Assembly: GCF_035046485.1 (NCBI RefSeq) | Contig: NC_085138.1 | Coordinates: 43,683,464-43,747,463, forward strand | Reading direction: 5' to 3' | Source of the DNA: Aedes albopictus | Lineage: Eukaryota > Arthropoda > Insecta > Diptera > Culicidae | Length of the DNA: 64,000 bases | Part shown: piece after piece, positions 56,873 to 64,000 of the stretch | Layout of the letters: each line of letters starts with the position of its first letter | Position numbering within the stretch: the stretch's first letter is position 1 | Notes under the pieces: model-generated | Told to the model about the DNA's origin: nothing | The model's input: the letters and a program-made list of their open reading frames with translations, nothing else | The model's database searches: none | Made by a program: the position numbers and the translations under genes

Positions 56873-57500
56873 ATTTCCTTTTTTTATTTCCCTTTTCTAT
56901 AAATATATTGATATCGATTCCATCAATTTATCCTACGTATCTGACACGAATAATAAAGATTAAAGAGAGTTGAAGTAAGTGAGAATTTTCAAAACGACTA
57001 CTCAGTAGGCTTCAAATAAAAAAAAATAATAGGAAAAAATGAAAAAAAAAACAAAATAAATTGTTTTACTAAATAAGCTTTCTAGCACTGACTGCATTCA
57101 TTTTTTATTTCTCATTTGTTTGAAACGAGCTTTAAAGTTTTTTATAAAACTGAACAAGTGTTAAAGTTGTAAAACTCCCTATTGGAAAAAAGGAAAATTA
57201 AAAATATACTACTTTTTTACTAAACTTTGCTAGATTGATTCCATTAATTTCATTCCACGCGTCCGACGTGAGTTTGAAAGGCTTAAGAGCATTCAAGCAG
57301 AGAGATTACTGTTCAAACTGACTAATAAAAAATTAAAATAGGGAAAATAAATAAAAAAAAATTAATGACGATTTTAGTATTCAATTTATATAACAAGACG
57401 CGAGGAATCAATAAAAATATTTACAGGACGCGAAGGATAAGTGTCCGATGTGAGCTTAAGAGATTTTATAGAACTGAAGAAAAAAAAACTTGGGAACTGT

Positions 57501-60078
57501 TACTTATTATGTCGAAAGTAACAACAAACAAACAAGTACGTTTTAGAGAAGTGAAGGGGGGGGAAGTTCAAGACCCCTTACCAATTGAATTGCATTTATA
57601 AACAATAAAATTTCTTATAAACTTTTGTATCATTGGCGCATTTTTTTTATTCTTCGAGCGGTGAGCGATTTCAAGTAAAGAATCGTGTAATGGCTCCGAA
57701 AACGTAGTAAAAGTTATTACAACAGACTAGATATTTTGGCGACTTCCCAAAAACAAAAAAAAACGCTAGCTATTTCAAATCAATAATTATTGCTAAATAA
57801 TTTTTAAAGTGATGTTTTTTCCATAGTTCTTACAGCTACTTTCGAAGTTTTAATGCAAATCAGAACTGTTGTTATGCAAGTAATGAAATGTAAACAACGT
57901 AGCTGATAAAAATCAAAGACCGTGACCTTTGATTAGTTTTGTACCTGTCAGCATTGCAGATAGTTACTAGAGAGTCGTATCCCTTGATGATCCACAAACC
58001 TGCAAAGAAAAGATAGGTATTTGGTTAGCTATATTTCGGCAATTCATCAAAATGTATTATTTTAAGAATTCACATGAACTGACGATTCCATAATTCTTTG
58101 GGTAAAGTTGCTTCAATATTTCATGTTTTGTTTTTCATAATATAATAGCTCAGCGGATGAATGTTAAAGTTTCATGAATAAACGCCAACAAATCGATAAA
58201 TTGAGATCAGAATAATCCTGTGCCACAGCCATTCCCAACTCTTCGCCATCCACTTGAAGCCCCACAAACACACAGTGCAATGTTGCACAGTGCCTGAGAG
58301 GGCGTGCGATTGCATCATCATCATATCTTTTTTTTTCCTCTATTATATACAGACAAAAATAATGAGGATTGAGTACATGCCATTATATTCGAAGCATTTT
58401 TGTGGAACATTTCGATTTTATAAGAAAAATCATTTAGAGGTTACGCCGAAATTTTTGAAAAAATGGCGGTTTTCATAAAAATTCTCAATTTTTTTTTCCC
58501 AGTTTCTGATTTTTTTTTTAATATTTTTATATTTTTCTGTGTATAGGCGTTTCCAGGGTACTGATTTATGAATTATTGTATTTATAGTGACGGTTGTACC
58601 ATTAAAAAATGGAGTGTGCAACAATCGGCGAGTTACTGATGGGTGACAGGAGATGTCTGATCATTGTTTGTCCACATTTGATATATTTTTAAAGAAGGAA
58701 GCTGAACAAAAGATTCAATAACGAGTTTTCAAATGAAACTACTAAAATGCAAACATTTGAAATAATATCTATCACTACAAGCGTAATATCTCGGCTCCCA
58801 ATTTTTTTTTCAGATAATGACGCATATTAATAGTAAAATAAGATACAAATTTCATGATTGAAAAAAAAAATATATTTATATTTTTTGGCAAATTTTGATG
58901 AAAAATGCTGATAATAAGCCTTTTATTAACCCAAAAAATGTTCTGCCATTCATATGAACAAAATATTTAAAAATCAATACCCTTCGAAAATGCCCACAAG
59001 TCCACAAAAAAAATACAAAAAATATTGAAACATTCTAAAATCTAAGAAAATAACAAATTAAAGATTTTTTGGAGAATTTCCATGAAAATTTGTCTTTATT
59101 TTTTTTTAAATGCCCTGTTTTGAAAGAATTGGAAGTATTGCTTCAAATTTGTCTATCTTTTATTAAAAGGTTGAGCAGGTTGACTTTTCGAACATCGATT
59201 TTTTAGACAGCTTAAGAGTTACTTGAATACGGAAGTAAATGGCGTCGAAAAAAATATAAAAATAGAAATGACAGAGTGACCGTAACTGACCTGGCCTCAT
59301 TTGAGCAGGTACAACTCTTGCGCCAAAAATAACACATCAATTGGATTTTTCTTCTCTCGTCCAAAAACCCTGTTTGACCTTTTCCTGAATGTCGATAAAA
59401 ACATATTGACAGTAGCAGTCAGTGATACCAGTCAGATGAGTTGAGGTGAACACTCACCCGTTCAGGAACTAACCTAGCCACTAGGCGACTTTTGCTGCTG
59501 CGCACTACCTACTGGCAATAATGAAACCGGCTCAAACTCAACAACGATCTCGTCGTTTGTCATAAAAATGACGAATTTTGGGAAAAGATCGATACAAAAA
59601 ATCCGGTTCCTGATTTTTGTCACAAAACATGAACCCGTCAGTGCAGTAGTGTGTTTAAATTAACACCTGTCAATTAGAAGGTATGGCTCGCTGGGGACAC
59701 TGACTGACTGGACTGGAATTGAGTTGAGGTAGTCTATTAGATGGATAGATTAGCGAATTTTTTCTATCTTTTCTTTGGAATCTTTCCAGATCGTCGAAAT
59801 GGGGGTTTTATTGAGTTGTGGTGACGATATTCGCTAAGCCTTGAGCAGCTTCAGATGTGGTTAGTTGTTTTGTGCGAAATGTTTTTGACGTTTGTGACAT
59901 TCCCACAGTTTAAGAACCTTGTATAGAGCTGGCTTTGTTAAATTTCCCGAAAAATTAAAAGATAAAACAGTGACCAAACCTGCTTGGTTTGAACTTTATT
60001 TTTGTTTTTTGTTTTTTTTTAAATATCAATGATAAGGTAACATTTTAACTTATTTGATTGGACATCGGGGAATTTATG
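57501..60078. other. Non-coding stretch between inverted repeats
   Basis: Mostly AT-rich with A and T runs; 59280-59720 is more balanced and unique. Frames are short and unrecognised. Confidence 0.4.
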
Positions 60079-60507
60079 GTCTTCAGTGTTGATTTCCGCA
60101 CAAAATTCGTCAACTATGCTAAAGGTTACAAAAATCTCCACAATTTGATGTGTCCCATGATGGGGCTTGGTTCAGTTTTATATACGGCCAGTTCTACCGG
60201 TGCTGGTCCGGATCACTGATGTAGCCATAACTCTGGAACGCCTTGACCGATCCGGACCTTTTTTAATAGCAAACAATGCGGTAAAATTCCGGTTCGATTC
60301 GAGCTATAACCCGTAAAATCGACCAATGGGAAGTGCTTTAAAAGTGAGCGCACTTTTTTGTGCACAGACATACATACATACACACATACAGACATCATCT
60401 CAATTCGTCGAACTGAGTTGATTGATATATGTGACTACTAACGAAAATTCGTTTTTTGAGTGACCTTATAGCCTATTGGAACTCTTTGTTGTACGAGAAA
60501 GGCAAAA
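60079..60507 (-). repeat. Dispersed repeat, copy 2 (inverted)
   Basis: The reverse complement of the 54828-55233 family, running GGTCTTCAGTGTTGATTTCC through TTGTACGAGAAAGGCAAA. It holds a middle section (ATCTCAATTCGTCGAACTGA) that differs in copy 1. Confidence 0.85.
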
Positions 60508-62384
60508 TTAGTTGAGAGTAGGTTGAGAATGGGGTAAATTGGTGAGCTCGTTTTATCTTTTCACATTTGTTTATTTTTTTTTGCGTGGCTTTTTGTTGAG
60601 TCAAATCTGACTCAAATAGCTTCTGTAACAATCGCGTGCAGCCAATTTAAAGCATAAATGTCTGCTATTGATGCTAGAACGGAGATCTGTAGCGAAAGAC
60701 CTGAGCAAAACCAAGCGACGAACCCGTCCCCAAGGAAGTGCATCACATACAAATCATATTCTATTTGTTGCTTACTGCCTGCATAACCTGTAACCGGTCA
60801 CTTGTCCAGGTTCACCTCTAAGTATACCCTTTTACGAGCACCCACCAGTGATGTCAGAGCATTTCTCAAGCGCGTTCGAGGAATTCCTAGAACAGCTCCT
60901 CCGGAGTCAGTCAGTGTCTTGCCCACCACTACTCTAGGCGTTCAGATGCAAGTTTGCCTGGATGGAAGCTCGGACCGGGTCCAAACATAGCGGCAATATC
61001 GAAGAGTCACGACTCTAATAACATTTATTCACAAATACCTGTAAATTATCGATACCGGATCTCGCTGGAGCACACTCTCTAGCGCTCCAGACAAGACCTC
61101 TAGCGGACGGACAGACGCTTGAGTACTTGAGGCCGAGAGCGCGAACTCTGTGCGCTCGCTCGGGATGCTGACTAAGCCGTTTTTGGGCTTTTGTTGACTG
61201 ACTGGCAGAATCGGCTCGGCTTAGACGGCTCAGACCGGAGACGACGACCACGACCGCTTGCGATGATGCGAAGGAGGAAAAGTGGCTAATCCTCTAATAG
61301 AGGCCCCGGGCCCACAATGGGGGCTATGACGCGGGATTTTTGCGCATTCCTCCATTCTTCGGGGTCTGTCTGGCTGGCTGGAGGTACCGATTTTTTCGGA
61401 GGTTGAAAGAATTTCTTCGGTTGAATCCGGGTCAAGAAATTGGATCAACGAACGACGTCGGGCAGCGGTTGTTTAGACGAAGTACTGATGCTGTCCCGAG
61501 TTGGGGAAGGTAACAGGATGGGTGTAACGTTCGGATCAGGGATCGATGTAGAACCACTCATTCGATTTGGGCTCTAGAGGATAATCTCTTGTATGGAGAT
61601 TATTAACTTTCAATGTTACGTTACCAAGTAGCCAAATCTGTTACCTCCAGGTAACACCCATCGACTCGGGTCCCACCGTACTGGTTAGAACCAATTGGAC
61701 CTTTTCGGTTGCTGTTGTTCCATCGAATGGGTGCTCTTTCGCAGCTACCTTCCATCGAAACCATAGCAATACCGAGACCAAGCACCCAGCCCCTATAATT
61801 ACGTAATATCGATTATTAATTTATTGCTGACTTTTTCGCTCGGACTTTGTTAGCGTTGTGCGCGCGCGCACGCCAACTGTGTTGTGTATGTTGTGTGTTG
61901 TTAGAGAGAGCCTGGCTCGGACCTGGCTTGGCCCGGCTGGATAGGTTAGGTTCGCTTCCCGCTCCTGCTCTTTGCTTCGTGTTCCACGCGATTTTCTACC
62001 GTCTCCGTGCGTCATCATCCTTGCCAACCGTACCAACCTGGCATTTTTCTCATGAATATTCAGATCACGCTGCCGCTGCTGGAAGCGCTCGCTCGCTCTC
62101 CCCGTACTGCACCGGCTGCTGCAACACAGTCAGTGTGGTAAATAGTGTAGTACTATTTACGTCAATTATATTTACGACATTCCTAGCTTCTTTGCTTGAT
62201 TTTCTACGGAGTTTGCCTAAGTGGCAAGTACAGCTACCTCCTGGAATTGTAGGTGCATGTAATGTGTCGTTTTCTATCGAATTTTCTGATTTCATTGTCT
62301 TCGGCTCCGTTATGCTTAGTTGCACTTGAGCCTTTAGAATAAACACTTGGTTCTAGCTCTTACTCAGGCAATTATTCGAATCTG
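60508..62384. other. Unique, partly GC-rich non-coding stretch
   Basis: CpG-containing sequence, including a TGTAACGTTCGG at 61523 and AATAAA at 62339 that superficially recall LTR ends. Frames at 61847-62329 and 61230-61448 have no domain. A TTGGTGAGCTCGTTTTAT at 60538 is a stray copy of the 15112 motif. Confidence 0.4.
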
Positions 62385-62389
62385 GTTCA

Positions 62390-64000
62390 ATTTCGATTCG
62401 ATTTCGATTCGGTTTCGATTTCAATTCGATTTCGATTCGATTTCGATTTCAATTCGATTTCGATTCGATTTCGATTCGATTTCGATTCGATTTCGATTCG
62501 ATTTCGATTCGATTTCGATTCGATTTCGATTCGATTTCGATTCGATTTCGATTCGATTTCGATTCGATTTCGATTCGATTTCGATTCGATTTCGATTCGA
62601 TTTCGATTCGATTTCGATTCGATTTCGATTCGATTTTGATGCGATTTCGATTCGATTTTGATTCGATTTCGATTCGATTTCGATTCGATTTCGATTCGAT
62701 TTCGATTCGATTTCGATTTCGATTCGATTTCGATTCGATTTCGATTCGATTTCGATTCGATTTCGATTCGATTTCGATTCGATTTCGATTCGATTTCGAT
62801 TTGATTTCGATTCGATTTCGATTCGATTTCGATTCGATTTCGATTCGATTTCGATTCGATTTCGATTCGATTTCGATTCGATTTCGATTCGATTTCGATT
62901 CGATTTCGATTCGATTTCGATTCGATTTCGATTCGATTTCGATTCGATTTCGATTCGATTTCGATTCGATTTCGATTCGATTTCGATGCGATTTCGATTC
63001 GATTTTGATTCGATTTCGATTCGATTTCGATTCGATTTCGATTCGATTTCGATTCGATTTCGATTCGATTTCGATTCGATTTCGATTCGATTTCGATTTC
63101 GATTCGATTTCGATTCGATTTCGATTCGATTTCGATTCGATTTCGATTCGATTTCGATTCGATTTCGATTCGATTTCGATTCGATTTCGATTTGATTTCG
63201 ATTCGATTTCGATTCGATTTCGATTCGATTTCGATTCGATTTCGATTCGATTTCGATTCGATTTCGATTCGATTTCGATTCGATTTCGATTCGATTTCGA
63301 TTCGATTTCGATTCGATTTCGATTCGATTTCGATTCGATTTCGATTCGATTTCGATTCGATTTCGATTCGATTTCGATTCGATTTCGATTCGATTTCGAT
63401 TCGATTTCGATTCGATTTCGATTCGATTTCGATTCGATTTCGATTCGATTTCGATTCGATTTCGATTCGATTTCGATTCGATTTCGATTCGATTTCGTTT
63501 CGATTTCGTTTCGATTTCGTTTCGATTTCGATTCGATTTCGATTCGATTTCGATTCGATTTCGATTCGATTTCGATTCGATTTCGATTCGATTTCGATTC
63601 GATTTCGATTCGATTTCGATTCAATTTCGATTCGATTTAGATTCGATTCCGATTCGATTTCAATTCGATTCCGATTCGATTTCGATTCGATTTCGATTCG
63701 ATTTCGATTCGATTTCGATTCGATTTCGATTCGATTTCGATTCGATTTCGATTCGATTTCGATTCGATTTCGATTCGATTTCGATTCGATTTAGATTCGA
63801 TTTAGATTCGATTTAGATTCGATTCCGATTCGATTTCGATTCGATTTCGATTCGATTTCGATTCGATTTCGATTCGATTTCGATTCGATTTCGATTCGAT
63901 TTCGATTCGATTTCGATTCGATTTCGATTCGATTTCGATTCGATTTCGATTCGATTTCGATTCGATTTCGATTCGATTTCGATTCGATTTCGATTCGATT
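62390..64000 (+). repeat. 11-bp minisatellite (ATTTCGATTCG)n, runs off the window
   Basis: About 146 tandem units with few variants (TTTTGATTCG, GATGCG, GTTTCG, TTAGATTCG). Eleven is coprime to three and no phase contains a stop on either strand, so each strand is open for hundreds of codons (plus: ISIRFRFDFDS cycle; minus: RNRIEIESKSN cycle). These are not genes. The right end lies outside the window. Confidence 0.97.

Larger units (their letters stand above)
55690..57500 (+). repeat. Diverged tandem array, GATTGATTCCATTAAT motif
   Basis: The phrase GATTGATTCCATTAAT or a variant recurs near 55706, 55904, 56223, 56550, 56926, 57087 and 57231, usually followed by a CCACGTGTCCGACGTGAG-like phrase and a GAAGTTGAAG-like phrase. 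Spacing is roughly 145-200 bases where uninterrupted. Units are heavily diverged and separated by A-runs. Confidence 0.6.

Noticed and set aside
61847..62329. 160-codon cysteine-rich frame
   Set aside because: Low-complexity composition, an equally open opposite-strand frame in part of it, and no family match I can recall.
61523..62367. Possible solo LTR starting TGTAACG with AATAAA near its end
   Set aside because: I found no matching 3' end, no target duplication and no partner copy in the window.
62449..63794. Frames of 334-391 codons on both strands at the window end
   Set aside because: They are produced by an 11-bp tandem repeat that has no stop in any phase; the composition is cyclic.
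62390..64000. Telomeric repeat at the window end
   Set aside because: The unit is not TTAGG-like, and dipteran chromosome ends do not use an 11-bp ATTTCGATTCG repeat as far as I know; it reads as an internal minisatellite.

Overview
The window looks like repeat-dense, non-coding DNA from a mosquito, most likely Aedes or another culicine. The basis is a Pao/BEL retrotransposon, an RTE-like LINE fragment, many short palindromic MITEs and very long degenerate arrays of a GGAATTCCTGGAA-type motif. The genus is inference from style; no marker gene confirms it. I see no host protein-coding gene, rRNA, functional tRNA or CRISPR array. The stretch is best read as intergenic DNA or a giant intron.

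Only two substantial reading frames are believable. One is a 1,786-codon intact polyprotein inside a complete Pao/BEL element (21026-28513): identical LTRs, 5-bp target-site duplication, tRNA-Tyr-type primer site, and gag, protease, RT, RNase H and integrase in order. The other is a 5'-truncated RTE-like reverse transcriptase (6723-8419) bounded by a 13-bp target-site duplication. Every other long open frame is an artefact of a tandem repeat or a shadow of these two.

Layout: 1-3.4 kb degenerate array with two MITEs; 3.4-4.3 kb unique; 4.3-5.4 kb 15-bp minisatellite; 5.4-6.7 kb unique, GC-richer; 6.7-9.2 kb RTE fragment abutting a TIR element; 9.4-15.1 kb two further degenerate array types plus three MITEs; 15.1-15.8 kb GAGCTC-motif repeats with a perfect hairpin; 15.8-17.1 kb unique; 17.2-21.0 kb degenerate array; 21.0-28.5 kb BEL element inserted into that array; 28.6-35.7 kb AT-rich DNA, three TIR elements and a short degenerate array; 35.9-45.5 kb degenerate arrays with insertions; 45.6-47.1 kb a satellite of three trimers, with an inverted fragment at 48.0-48.5 kb; 48.5-50.1 kb inverted degenerate array; 50.2-54.8 kb mostly unique, with a 7-bp microsatellite and an inverted repeat holding a hammerhead-ribozyme-like core; 54.8-60.5 kb a pair of inverted dispersed repeats around a degraded tandem array; 62.4-64.0 kb an 11-bp minisatellite running off the end.

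Nesting gives a relative history. Degenerate arrays are oldest. TIR elements and the BEL element landed in them. A palindromic MITE then landed in the BEL 3' LTR only, after that element had integrated. The most interesting items are the young BEL copy carrying a hairpin MITE, the trimeric satellite with a conserved core, and the hammerhead-like motif. No wholly new multi-gene system is visible.
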